DNA from: Taxillus chinensis
Lineage: Eukaryota; Streptophyta; Magnoliopsida; Santalales; Loranthaceae
NCBI GenBank assembly: GCA_023512835.1
Contig: CM042085.1
Span: 40,944,189-41,008,188 of the forward strand
DNA length: 64,000 bases
Direction of reading: 5' to 3'
Below, piece by piece: positions 10,011 to 20,657 of this stretch. Under the pieces are notes generated by a model. That model was not told the origin of the DNA and did no database searches. It saw only the letters and a list, made by a program, of their open reading frames with translations. The translations under genes were made by a program, and so were the position numbers. The first letter of the stretch is position 1. Each line of letters starts with the position of its first letter.

Positions 10011-13000
10011 TGGCACGGGCCAAGGAAGGGTGTTTGCGCTGGAGGCGACATACCAGGAGGAGGCCGAGCTACCACCCCCACCGTTTGAGGGTGGAGCAGG
10101 ACCATCGGTGGTTAGAGGTACCCTCTTGATCTCCCGTACCTTAGCTTCGTTCTTTTCGATACGGGTGCATCGTGTTCGTTTGTTCTTGAGCCTGTGATAG
10201 ATAGCTTGGGGTTAGCCTGTGTGGAGGCCGCGAGGCCCCTAGTTGTGGAGTCTCCAGGTGGGAGGCATGATTGAGGTACGACGAGTGTGTCGTGACCGTG
10301 TGTTAACCATAGGAGAGGTGGAGCTGCGTTTTGACTTGCATGTGATGCCTTTGAGGGCGTTTGACCTGATCTTGGGTATGGATTGGCTTATGGCTTTCCA
10401 GGCCAAGATAGATTGTTATCGGCGGCGTGTGACCTTCGTGACACCCGCAGGGACCTCTTGCACCCTGCAGGGGGAGTGGGATTGTGAGGCGAGTCGGGCC
10501 GGGCCAGGTGTTGGACCGGTGGGGTGCCATTACCCACAGGTTAGCAGCCCCGACCTTTGCCGAGGAGGGTAAGGTGGAAAAGAGGGTGTGGCCCGTTGTT
10601 GTGGACCAATTTCAAGGATGTTTTTCCTGAGCGGTTGAGGAGTTTGCCACCTAAGAGGAGTGTGGAGTTCACCATTGAGTTGGTACCGGGGACGGGTCCG
10701 ATTTCCCAAGTAGCGTATCGTATGGGGCCAGCTGAGTTGAGGGAGCTTCAAGAGGCAAATCGAGGAGTTGGTGGGCCAGGGGTATATCGGACCAAGTACC
10801 TCACCTTGGGGTGCTCCGGTGCTCTTTGCTAAGAAGGCCGATGGCACGCTTCGTCTCTGCATCGACTACAGGAAGCCGAATTCGTGATCGTGAAGAACAA
10901 GTACCCGTTGCCTCGGATAGATGACCTGTTTGACCAATTGAGTGGGGCCCAGTGGTTTTCCAAGATAGATTTACGGTCGGGGTATCACCAGCTCGGGGTT
11001 AGGGAGGAGGACATCCCTAAGACGGCTTTCCGGTGTAGGTATGGGCATTATGAGTGGGTAGTGATGCCTTTCGGGCTCACTAATGCGCCAGCAGTGTTCA
11101 TGCATTTGATGAACCAAGTCTTTGCCCCATACTTAGACTCGTTCGTGGTGGTGTTTATCGACGATATCTTGGTGTATTCCAAGACCGAGAAGGAACATGT
11201 GGAGCACTTGGCAACAAGTTGCAAACCTTGAGGGACCAGGCACTGTTTGCTAAGTTTAGCAAGTGTGAGTTTTGGCTGCAGGAGGTTCACTTTCTTGGCC
11301 ATGTGGTGTCACTGAGGGAGTTAGGGTGGACCCGGCCAAGATTGAGGCCGTGGCATCGTGGGCAAGGCCAACCAACGTTTTTGAGATCCGTAGTTTTCTT
11401 GGCTTGGCGGGGTACTATCGTCGTTTTGTAGAGGGGTTCTCCCGTTTGGCGGCTCCTATGACGGCGTTGACTCGGAAGGGCGTGAAGTTTGATTGGACCG
11501 ACAAGTGCCGGCAGGCGTTTGAGACTCTCAAAACCCGTTTGACCACCGCACCTGTGTTGAGGTTGCCTAGGGAGGATATTCCATATGAGGTGTATTGTGA
11601 TGCGTCCAGGGTTGGTTTGGGGTGTGTGCTTATGCAGGAGCACAGGTGGTAGCTTATGGGTCGAGGCAGTGAAGCCTCATGAGCAGAATTATCCTACTCA
11701 TGACCTTGAGTTAGCGGCTGTCATCTTCGCCCTGAAGAGTTGGCAGCACTACCTCTTGGGAGAAAAGTTTGTGGTGTTCTCGGATCACAAGAGCCTTCGT
11801 ACATCTTTACTCGAAGGACTTGAATTTGAGGCAAAGGAGATGGGTGGAGTATTTGCGACCCTTTGATTTTACTCTTGCCTATACCCCGGGCAAGGGAAAT
11901 GTTGTGGGCGATGCGTTGAGCGAGAAAAGGGAAAGCCGAGGTGGCCGTGAGAGAGTGGAAGCCGATGGAGCAGTTGGCGACGTTACAGCTGCGGCTGTTG
12001 TTCATGATGGTGGGACAGTCCCGAGTCCTTTGGTGGTAGTGCCTGAGTTGTACCAGCGCGTCCGGGAGGGACAGTTGGGTGACATTGAGTGTGAGGTTCT
12101 CCGTGCCCGTATTGAGGCCGGGGAGCTATCTGGGGACCGGACAGAGGGTCCCGAGCATGAGTTGTCATTTCAGGGGCGGTTGGTAGTAGCTTCTTCCCTC
12201 AGGGATGAGGTGATGAGGGAGTTTCACCGGTCTAGAGTTGCTTGTGCATCCAGGGGGTACGAAGATGTATCATGCGCTTCGGGCACATTTTTGGTGGCCT
12301 GGGATGAAACGCGATGTGGCTGCCTTTGTTTCGCGGTGCCTCACGTGTCGCAGGTGAAGGCCGAGCATCGGCGGCCGGCGGGCATGTTACGGCCCTTGCC
12401 CATAGCGGAGTGGAAGTGGGACCATATAGCGATGGATTTTGTGACCGGTCTTCCACCCACCACCGGGAGGAAGGATATGATTTGGGTAATTGTGGATCGA
12501 CTCACAAAGTCGGCCCATTTCCTGGCTGTTCGCGAGCGGGACTCCATTGGGACCTTGAGTCACCGTACATGAACGAGATTGTGAGACCGCATGGCGTACC
12601 CTCATCGGTTGTCTCGGACCGGGATTCGAGGTTCACTTCCCGTTTCGGGCAGGTTTGCAGGAGGCTATGGGGACCAAGCTTCATCCGAGTACAGCCTTTC
12701 ACCCTGAGACCGACGGTCGAGCGAGCGGACGAATCGGACCATGGAGGACATGTTGAGGGCTTGTGTGCTAGATTTCGGGGGTTCGTGGGCAACTCACCTT
12801 CCTTTGGTGGAGTTTGCCTACAACAACGCTTATCGGGCATCCATTGGGATGGCTCCTTTTGAGGCGTTGTATGGACGGCCGTGTCGATCCCCTTTGTGTT
12901 GGACCGAGGTGGGGGGAGACAGCCCTCTTGGGGCCACAGTTGGTTCAAGAGGCTACCGAGAAGGTCAAGTTGATTCGTCGGCGTTTGTTGTCGGCTCGAG

Positions 13001-13480
13001 TCGGCGAAATCTTATGCGGATCAGCGGCGGCGACCTTTGGAGTTTTCTCGTTGGTGATCATGTGTTCCTTCGTGTCTCTCCACGACGTGGACATCGACGG
13101 TTTGGGCGAGGTTCCAAGCTATCTCCGCGATTTATTGGTCCTTTTGAGATTCGGATCGTGTAGGGCCTGTGGCCTACCGGTTAGCGTTACCACCGCGGCC
13201 GAGTCGAGTGCACAACGTGTTTCACGTGTCCCGATTGCGGAAGTATCACCCCGACCCCACTCACGTGATTGATTGGGGGACGTTGGACATTGAGGATGAC
13301 ATGTCCGTCATTGAGGCCCCTATTCGTATCCTCGATCGGCGAGAGAAGCTTTTGCGTGGTCGTGCTATTCCTTTGGTTCGCGTGCTGTGGCAGCACCGTG
13401 GTATTGAGGAGGAGACATGGGAACGTGAGTCCGTGATGCGTGAGCGGCACCCGGACTTGTTCGAGGACGAACAATCTTAA
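10011..13480 (+). pseudogene. Element C pol (PR-RT-RH-IN-chromodomain), frameshifted
   Basis: Domains in order: aspartic protease DTGAS at 10158-10172; reverse transcriptase with [11 protein letters not shown] and FIDD at 11154-11165; RNase H (DASRVGLG near 11600, [12 protein letters not shown] near 11710); integrase HHCC region (about 12230-12360) and the first catalytic Asp in MDF at 12435, second in SDRD at 12617; chromodomain-like tail ([19 protein letters not shown]) ending in FEDEQS at TAA 13478-13480. The segment carrying the integrase catalytic Glu is altered (CGAGCGAG for the CAGACTGAG of D), breaking the frame. Other shifts fall near 10140, 10870, 11215 and 11650. Motif residues are otherwise intact, which fits a young copy; some shifts may be sequence errors. 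Confidence 0.9.
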
Positions 13481-13493
13481 GCGTGGGAGGTGG
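13457..13493 (+). other. Upstream copy of the hairpin/PPT module (element C pol terminus)
   Basis: The last codons form the hairpin TTGTTCGAGGACGAACAA, followed by TCTTAAG and a purine run (CGTGGGAGGTGG). It parallels the module immediately before the 3' LTR (13776-13810) and looks like a decayed duplicate. Confidence 0.6.
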
Positions 13494-13775
13494 TCATGGC
13501 CAAGGGATGGATAGTGATGTTTTCTTGTGATGTGTTTTCTTGTATTCGTTGATGTATTTGTACTGTCTTTTAAAGACATGTGTTCTTGTTTGTGATGTGC
13601 CTTGAGATGTGTATTCGTGCCATGTGGACACGTGTTATGTGCATTATTGTGGTTATGGATTATGGTGGTACTGTTATGTGCCGTTGTGCTGTGTGTGGTG
13701 TATGACCCATTTGGGTGTTGTAGCTCGCCGTGTGGCAAATGGGTAGCTTGTGTTTGTTTTCCTCGTATGTCATTT

Positions 13776-13810
13776 CTTTTCGAGGACGAAAAGTCTTAAG
13801 GGGGAGAGGA
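13776..13810 (+). promoter_or_regulatory. Hairpin plus polypurine tract of element C
   Basis: The perfect stem CTTTTCG-AGGA-CGAAAAG (13776-13793) is followed by TCTTAAG and the PPT AAGGGGGAGAGGA (13798-13810), directly abutting the 3' LTR. The PPT primes plus-strand synthesis. The 13481-13775 stretch is a non-coding 3' UTR. Confidence 0.9.
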
Positions 13811-15600
13811 TGTAATGACCCGTGTGTAACCCGTGTGTTAAGGAGTTAACCACAAACACCTTGGATGTTGGTACACAAGTTTAAGGTAAGAGATGAGCCC
13901 AAGAGGGGACTTTTGAGAGGTGCATGTGTCAAGCGATAGCGTACATTTATGCCCTAGGAAGATGCTATGCGTTTACGAGCGGTTTAGGTCGTTTTGGCTG
14001 ATCTTGGAGCTCACTTTTGACCTAGTAGATGGCCTCAAACAATTGGCGTGCAAGAACAAAAGTTTCTTAGAATGAGGTCCTCTATCTACCACAGAAATTT
14101 CAGAGCATTTGGAGCTGCACGTGAATTCACCCATTTCACGTGCAAGCATATTTTTGCTTCTCAGGCCTCTACAAGATGCAAGGAGACTTGGGGTAAAGTT
14201 TGGGTGCATTTGGAGCTGCACGCCAATTGGGGAATTGGCGTGCAAATTGACGTGCAGGCATATTTTTGCATAGTTCCCTTGGTTTTGCCATTCTAAGGAA
14301 CTTTCTCCAAAGGACCAAGTTGAAATTCGAGTATTTTGGCCTATATGGGTGCGGAAAGGTGGTAACTTGTGTGATCAAAACTACGTCGTTTTGATCCTGG
14401 CATTCACTTAATCAAAACTACGTCGTTTTGATGTTGTGATGTCTATATAAGGAGGAGGAGTCCCTCTGTTTTAGGTTTAGGGTTTGTTGCTTCACCAGCC
14501 GTCGCAGAGAGAGAGAGAGGGGGAAGGAGAGCTCCTGGTTGCTGCCGGGCGTCTTGCGTGGGTGGTCGGTGCTTCGTGGGTGGACGGCGTTCGGCTTGGG
14601 ATCGGACCGTTCTTTGTGTTGTTGCGTTTTCCTTGAGGTAGGGGTTCTGTTCTTCCTAAATCCTCCTCTGTCCTAGGGTCCTAGGGCAGAATATTATATT
14701 ATTTATATGTAAATTCATATAGGTGTGACCTCCTATATGAATGTTGGCCTTCAATGGCATGTTGGTGTGATTCGTGGATTACATGCTATGTGTTCGATGA
14801 AATGCCTGTGTGAATATAGTTGTATGTATATGCCCATTACATGTTTGGTAATATGCCTGTGTGGCTGGATTTGTGGTTTAGTGTATGTATGTATGCTGTG
14901 TGTTTGCTCTATTTTCCTGAATGGTTGGGTTTGTGCGCTTGTGAATGGGTGCACACCAAGTGTTTGGTGGTATGCTTGAGTGACCATGTGTGTTGTGTGC
15001 TTGATTGTGGTATCTGGCCTGAAGAGGCGGTTAAAGAACTTTGCCTGAGAGGCGGTTAAATCACTTGGCCTGAAGAGGCGGTTAAATAACTTGGCCTGAA
15101 GAGGCGGTTAAATCACTTGTGTTTTGTGTGGTGGATAATTGTGACGAATGATGTGGTTTGTTATTGTTTGATGAGATTGTTGTAACACGTCACCGCACCT
15201 GTGCACATGCATGTAGCCGCTAGGAGCATGGGAAGGGTTGGGGAGACTTGATCCCTACCGAGCCGTGGTTGCTCACCCCTCCTACCGTGTTTGCTTGTTT
15301 TCCAGGGACTTACGGGCGTTAGGTGGATACACCAAGGTGGAAGACCTTATCCATTTTATTCTTCCATTTATGTTGTTTTCTTTTATGGGAACCGATGTAA
15401 CCCCAGAGTGGGGATGGGATTGGAAAGAATTCTGTTGTAATAAACTGGTTTGGAATATTTTTATGAATATTACATTCTTGAATGTGTTGTGGATGTTTGA
15501 AATGTAAAATTCTTGGTTTGTATCCTAACCCCTTTGCCCTCCGTGTGGGTAAAGGGAGTCACGTGCCGGTTTCCTCGGGTTGGAAATCCGGGGCGTGACA
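13811..15600 (+). repeat. 3' LTR of element C
   Basis: 1790 bp, nearly identical to the 5' LTR. The visible differences are mostly 1-2 bp changes at CAG/CTG or GA runs. Promoter elements are at 14373-14460, donor-like site at 14638, acceptor-like AG at 15304-15305. Confidence 0.95.
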
Positions 15601-16474
15601 GGTGCGAGTGGCGACGCACTATCTGTTGGGTATCCCACGCAGGTGGTGGGAATCCATGAGAGCTGTCCATGGCAGCCAGATGAGCTGGAGAGAGTTTGTT
15701 GAGCGCTTCTTTGGGGAGTATTTTCCTAGCTCGATACAGTATGCACGATGGAGAGAGTATTATGAGCTTCAGCAGGGTAGCTAGACGGTGGGTGAGTATG
15801 TGCAAGCCTTCACAGATTTAGGGCGGTTTGCTCTTGAGGCTTGGGAAAAGGAAGCCCATAAGACACAGGATTTTATTCAGGGCTTGAGGCCATCTCTGAA
15901 AAGACAGCTGGAACCGATGCAGTTGACCAGCTACCGAGAGGAGGTCAACAAGGCACTCATTATTGAGCGAGGTCAGGATCAGGCGAGAGCCCAGAGGCCG
16001 GGTGGTTTGGCAAGTCCGAGCAAGAAGAGGCAGAGTGGGGAGAGCAGTGCTGCTCAGCCTGAGAGGAGGTAGGTGCAGAGGGTTTCCAGCCAGGCGGTGG
16101 GACCCCGTGAGAGTTTAGCCAGTCGGAGGTCAAGTACTTGCTGGAGTTGTGGTTTGACCGGACATTTGTCGAGAGACTGCCCGAGGAAAAGGATGACATG
16201 CTTCCGATGCGGGAAGGTGGGACATGGAGCTAGGGAATGTGTTACCCTTAGCTCGACCAGCAGTGTAGGCCCTCGTCCGATAGAGCAGGGACAGGGGAGT
16301 GGGGCTTCGTCTCAGAGGTCGGTACCGCCGGCACATAGCACGCAGACGCGACCTGCGGTGCAGCAGCCTCAGCGGGAGGCACAGGGTCATGTTGATCAGC
16401 GGGGCAAGGCCCCTATGGGCCAAGCTAGTGGCAGTGGGCCACGAGGGAGGACTTTTGCCCTTACCAGTAGATAG
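15601..16474 (+). pseudogene. Element A gag, C-terminal part with two zinc knuckles
   Basis: Continues the capsid-like domain interrupted by C (VRVATHYLLGIPRRWWESM...RFFGEYFP...FIQGLRPSLKRQLEPM). Two intact CCHC knuckles follow at about 16139-16240 (CWSCGLTGHLSRDC and CFRCGKVGHGAREC), then a Gln/Pro/Ser-rich linker. In-frame TAG codons at 15782, 16070 and 16472 interrupt an otherwise open frame. At least the later ones sit where CAG (Gln) would be expected. Unlike C, D and E, both knuckles keep all Cys/His ligands. Confidence 0.9.
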
Positions 16475-19400
16475 GCAGAGGTTCCACCAGTGGACGAGGC
16501 AGGAGCAGGACCTTCAGTGGTGAGAGGTACCATTATCATTTCTCATACTATTTGTTCAGTTTTGATTGACACTGGTGCTACCCATTCTTTTATTTCGTAT
16601 GCTACGGTGGTTGGATTAGAGTTAGATAAGGAGACAGTTAGTCAGTCTCTGATGGTTGCTTGGGTGGAATTGTGATACTTGAGAGTATCTGTCGTGCTTA
16701 TCAGGTAACACTTAGGGGTGTTAACCTGTTGTATGATTTGTATATCATGGAGTTAGATGATTTTGATGTTATCCTAGGTATGGATTGGTTGGTCTCCGTG
16801 GAGGCCAAGATTGATTGTTTTCGACGGCGTGTGACGTTTCTCACACCAGAGGGCGCGCGGGGTGTCTTTATGGGTGAGTGGACTGAGGAGGCATGCATGT
16901 TGGGACCTTTGAGGCATGGGTGGGGTGATGTGACCCACCAGTTAGCTAGCTTGACATTGGTTAACAGGAGGAGAGAGGGGAATGCTATTTTGCCACCCAT
17001 TGTAGATCAGTTCCCGGATGTGTTTCCCGAGGACTTGGTCAGTTTGCCAGCGGTGAGGGAGGTAGAGTTTTCGATCGAGTTGTTGCCAGGGACAACACCG
17101 ATCAGGTTAGCGGCCTACAGGATGGCACCGACAAAGCTTAGAGAGCTCAAGAGATAGATAGATGATCTATTGGCACGAGGCTTTATCAGGCAGAGTAGCT
17201 CACCGTGGGGCGCTCCAGTGTTGTTTGCCAAGAAGGCGGATGGTTCACTTCGGCTGTGTATAGACTACCGGAAGCTGAACCAGGTGACTGTGAAGAATAG
17301 GTATCCATTGCCGAGGATCGATGACCTGTTTGATCAGTTTTGCAGTGCGAGGTGGTTTTCCAAGATAAACTTGAGATCTGGATACCATCAGTTGAGGGTT
17401 AGGGAGGCAGATATCCCTAAGACCGCGTTCAGTTGTCGTTATGGGCATTATGAGTGGCTTGTGATGCCATTTGGGCTCACGAATGCTCCAGCAGTGTTTA
17501 TGGGATTGATGAACCAGGTGTTTGCTCCATATTTAGATATATTCATTGTAGTGTTCATCGACGATATTTTGGTCTATTCAACGACTAAGAGGGAGCATGA
17601 GGAGCATTTGCAGGTTATGTTGTAGACCTTGCGGGAGCACTGGTTGTACGCGAAGTTCACGAAATGTGACTTCTGGTTGCAATAGGTGCACTTTTTGGGG
17701 CATGTGGTATCTTCTGAGAGTATCACAGTGGATCCTGAGAAGATCGAGGCGGTTATGTCGTAGAAGAGGCCCACGAATGTGTTTGAGATTCATAGCTTCC
17801 TTGGTTTGGCAAGCTACTACCGGAGGTTTGTGGAGGATTTTTCCCGGTTGGCAGCTCCTGTGACACACTTGACTAGGAAGGGAGTTCCTTTCGTTTGGTC
17901 TGATGCGTGTGAGAGTGCTTTCATGGAGCTGAAGGCACAATTGACCTCAGCACCTATCTTGATTCTCCCACAGGAGGGTGTGCCTTTCGAGGTGTATTGT
18001 GATGCTTCCAGTGTGGGACTGGGTTGTGTGTTGATGCAGGCTCAGCAAGTGATTGCTTATAGATCTAGGCAGTTGAGACCACATGAGCAGAACTATCCCA
18101 CGCATGATTTGGAGTTGGCTGCAATGATCTTTGCTTTAAAGAGCTGGCAGTATTATCTCCTTGGGGAGAAGTTTGTGGTGTATACGGACCATAAGAGCTT
18201 GCAGTATATCTTTTCTCAGCGAGACCTGAACCTTAGGCAGAGACAGTGGGTGGAGTATCTGCAGTAGTTTCAGTTTGATATGATGTATACCCCTGGGAAG
18301 GGTAATGTGGTGGCAGATGCTCTGAGTAGGAAGAGTACGGCCATGGTGGCCCATTGTGCCATTAAGGAATGGGAGATGATGGGTCAGTTGGCAGCGATGA
18401 GGTTGCAGATGGTGACCAGCGAGGGGCGAGGGACCCTCAGTATTGTTGTCGCAGTCCTTGAGTTATAGCGTAGGATCATAGAGGATCAGCTAGGGGACGT
18501 TGATTATGAGGTCATCAGAGATAGGATTCAGACTAGGCAGGCATCTTCTGATTGGACTGAGGATGTAGAGCATATATTGAGGTATAGGGATCGACTGATA
18601 GTTCCCACTTCTCTTTCAAAGGAGGTTCTTCGGGAGTTTCACTAGTCGAGGTTAGCTGTACATCCTGGTGGGACCAAGATATACCATGCTGTGAGGAGGC
18701 AGTATTGGTGACCAGGCCTGAAGAAGGCCGTTGCTGATTTTGTGAGGAGGTGTTTGACCTGTCAGCAGGTCAAGGCAGAGCACCTGAGATCAGTTGGTGA
18801 GTTGCAGTCATTGCCAGTGCCAGAGTGGAAATAGGACCACATAACCATGGATTTTGTCACTGGACTTCCTCGTTCTAGGGGACACAACATTATATGGGTT
18901 ATTGTGGACCGATTGACCAAATCAGCGCATTTTATTCCGATTCGGGAGACAGACCCAGTGAGGACTTTGGGACAGAGGTACCTTGATGTTATTGTGCGGT
19001 TGCATGGAGTCCCATTGTCTATTGTATCTGATCGGGATGCGAGGTTCACCTCTCAGTTTTGGAGACAGATTGCGAGCTTTGGGTACTAGGGTGAACCTCA
19101 GGTCTGGCCTTTCATCTACGGACGGATGGTCAGTCAGAGCGGACGATTCAGACACTTGAGGATATGTTGCGTGCCTGTGTCCTAGATTTTGGAGGTTGTT
19201 GAGAGACTCACCTTCCTTTGGTGGAGTTCTCTTACAACAACAGTTATCAGGCGACGATTGGGATGGCTCCGTATGAGGCGCTATATGGGCGGCCTTGTAG
19301 ATCACCTTTGTGTTGGGCACAGATGGGAGAGACAGCGGTTCTCGGTCCCGATATGGTTCGAGAGACCACGGAGATACTGCAGTTGATTCGATAGCGTATG

Positions 19401-19895
19401 CTGATAGCACAGAGTAGGTAGAAGTCCTACGCGGATCAGAGGCGTCGACCCTTGCAGTTTGAGGTGGGGGACCGTGTATTTTTGCGGGTTTCGCCACATT
19501 GAGGGCATCGGAGGTTTGGACGTGGATCCAAACTCTCCCCTCATTTTGTGGGACCATTTGAGATTATTGCCACCGTAGGCGCAGTGGCTTACCGATTAGC
19601 TTTGCCACCGGAGTTGGCGCAAGTACATGATGTGTTCCATGTGTCTCAATTGCGACGGTATCACCCAGATCCTTCTCATGTGTTGGACTATCGCGAGATA
19701 GACTTGGCTGATGATGGTGCCGTTGTTGAGATGCCGGCACAGATTTTGGACAAGCGGGACCAAGTCTTGCGGGGCAAGACGATCCCACTAGTTCGGGTGT
19801 TATGGCGACACCGAGGCATGGAGGAGCAGACTTGGGAGAAAGAGAGCCAGATGCGGGTTCTTCATCCTGAGCTATTCGAGGGCGATCAGTCCTGA
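16475..19895 (+). pseudogene. Element A pol (PR-RT-RH-IN-chromodomain), stop-riddled
   Basis: Protease DTGATHS at 16568; RT with [11 protein letters not shown] (Asp of the usual KIDL motif is Asn, 17368-17370) and intact FIDD at 17554-17565; RNase H ([13 protein letters not shown], near 18000); integrase zinc region (about 18655-18780), catalytic Asp at 18850 and 19030 and Glu near 19137; chromodomain-like end ([19 protein letters not shown]) to TGA 19893-19895. Stops include TAG at 17155, 17623, 17761, 18265, 18466 and 18832, and TGA at 18709. Two frame changes are evident, near 16660 and 19085. The copy is non-functional. Confidence 0.92.
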
Positions 19896-19916
19896 GGTGG
19901 GGAGGATGTAAGGACC
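19874..19916 (+). other. Upstream hairpin/PPT module with LTR-start-like sequence (element A)
   Basis: The pol end (ATTCGAGGGCGATCAGT) is followed by CCTGAGGTGGGGAGGA, a PPT-like run, and directly by TGTAAGGACC at 19907. TGTAAGGACC is the exact beginning of the D and E LTRs. The true PPT and LTR start follow about 240 bp later. It reads like a fossil of an earlier PPT/LTR junction. Confidence 0.6.
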
Positions 19917-20120
19917 TTCCCTGAGGTATGACTTATGTTTTATGCATTTGTTTTGCATATGTTGTTTGAGATGTGGTTTAACTTATTATTGTTGGATTTT
20001 GTCAACCCGTTTGGCTTATTATGAGTTGTATTGCACATGTGTGATCAGTAATCATGTTTTATGTTTTGTTGTTGGGACATTGAGCTTGAATTTTGCTATG
20101 TCCTTTGGGCATGTGTTTTA

Positions 20121-20154
20121 TTTTCGAAGACGAAAAGTCCTAAGGTGGGAAGGA
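20121..20154 (+). promoter_or_regulatory. Hairpin plus polypurine tract of element A
   Basis: TTTTCGAAGACGAAAA forms a stem-loop, followed by GTCCTAAG and the purine tract AAGGTGGGAAGGA (20142-20154), which abuts the 3' LTR. 19896-20120 is non-coding. Confidence 0.85.
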
Positions 20155-20657
20155 TGTAAAAACTCGTATTTGGGTAGTTTTGAGAGATAGCCATTCGATG
20201 GGAATGTAACTATCTAGACGGTAGTGTAGTCGTCGATGTGAGCATTTTGACTGTACCTGGGCCCGATTCTGAGTCGGGGCCCCATTTGACCCGATTGTTG
20301 ACTTTTTGAGGTTTATTCGTTGACTTTGCATTTGGGTAGTCATGTGGGTGTGATATTATTTGAATGGTGTTGTGCTCGTCATTTCGAGTGTTTTGACTGT
20401 AATTTGACTCAATTTGGAGTTCGGGACCTTGGAGGTTAATTATTGACTAGGTCAATGATCAACTAGGTCAATGATTGACTAGGTCAGTTATTGGTCAATG
20501 ACTGGCAGAAATATAAATAGCAGGAAAAAGAAAGAGCTTTCACTTTACGCTATCGCATTTGTGCGTGAGAGAGAGAGAGAGAGAGAGAGAGCTTGGAGCT
20601 TGGTGCCTTAGCAATTTGGGGCGATTTGGGTTCGTGGAGTTCTAAGAATCACTCCAG

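Larger units (their letters stand above)
6487..15600 (+). mobile_element. Element C: chromovirus inserted in the gag of element A
   Basis: 5' LTR 6487-8274 and 3' LTR 13811-15600 are nearly identical, so the insertion is young. Target duplication: GGGTG before (6482-6486) and GGTG after (15601-15604), one G short of a 5-bp duplication. The interior carries PBS, gag, PR, RT, RH, IN, chromodomain-like tail and PPT. It closely matches the interiors of D and B, with an LTR of its own type. Many 1-bp indels break the frame. Confidence 0.95.
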
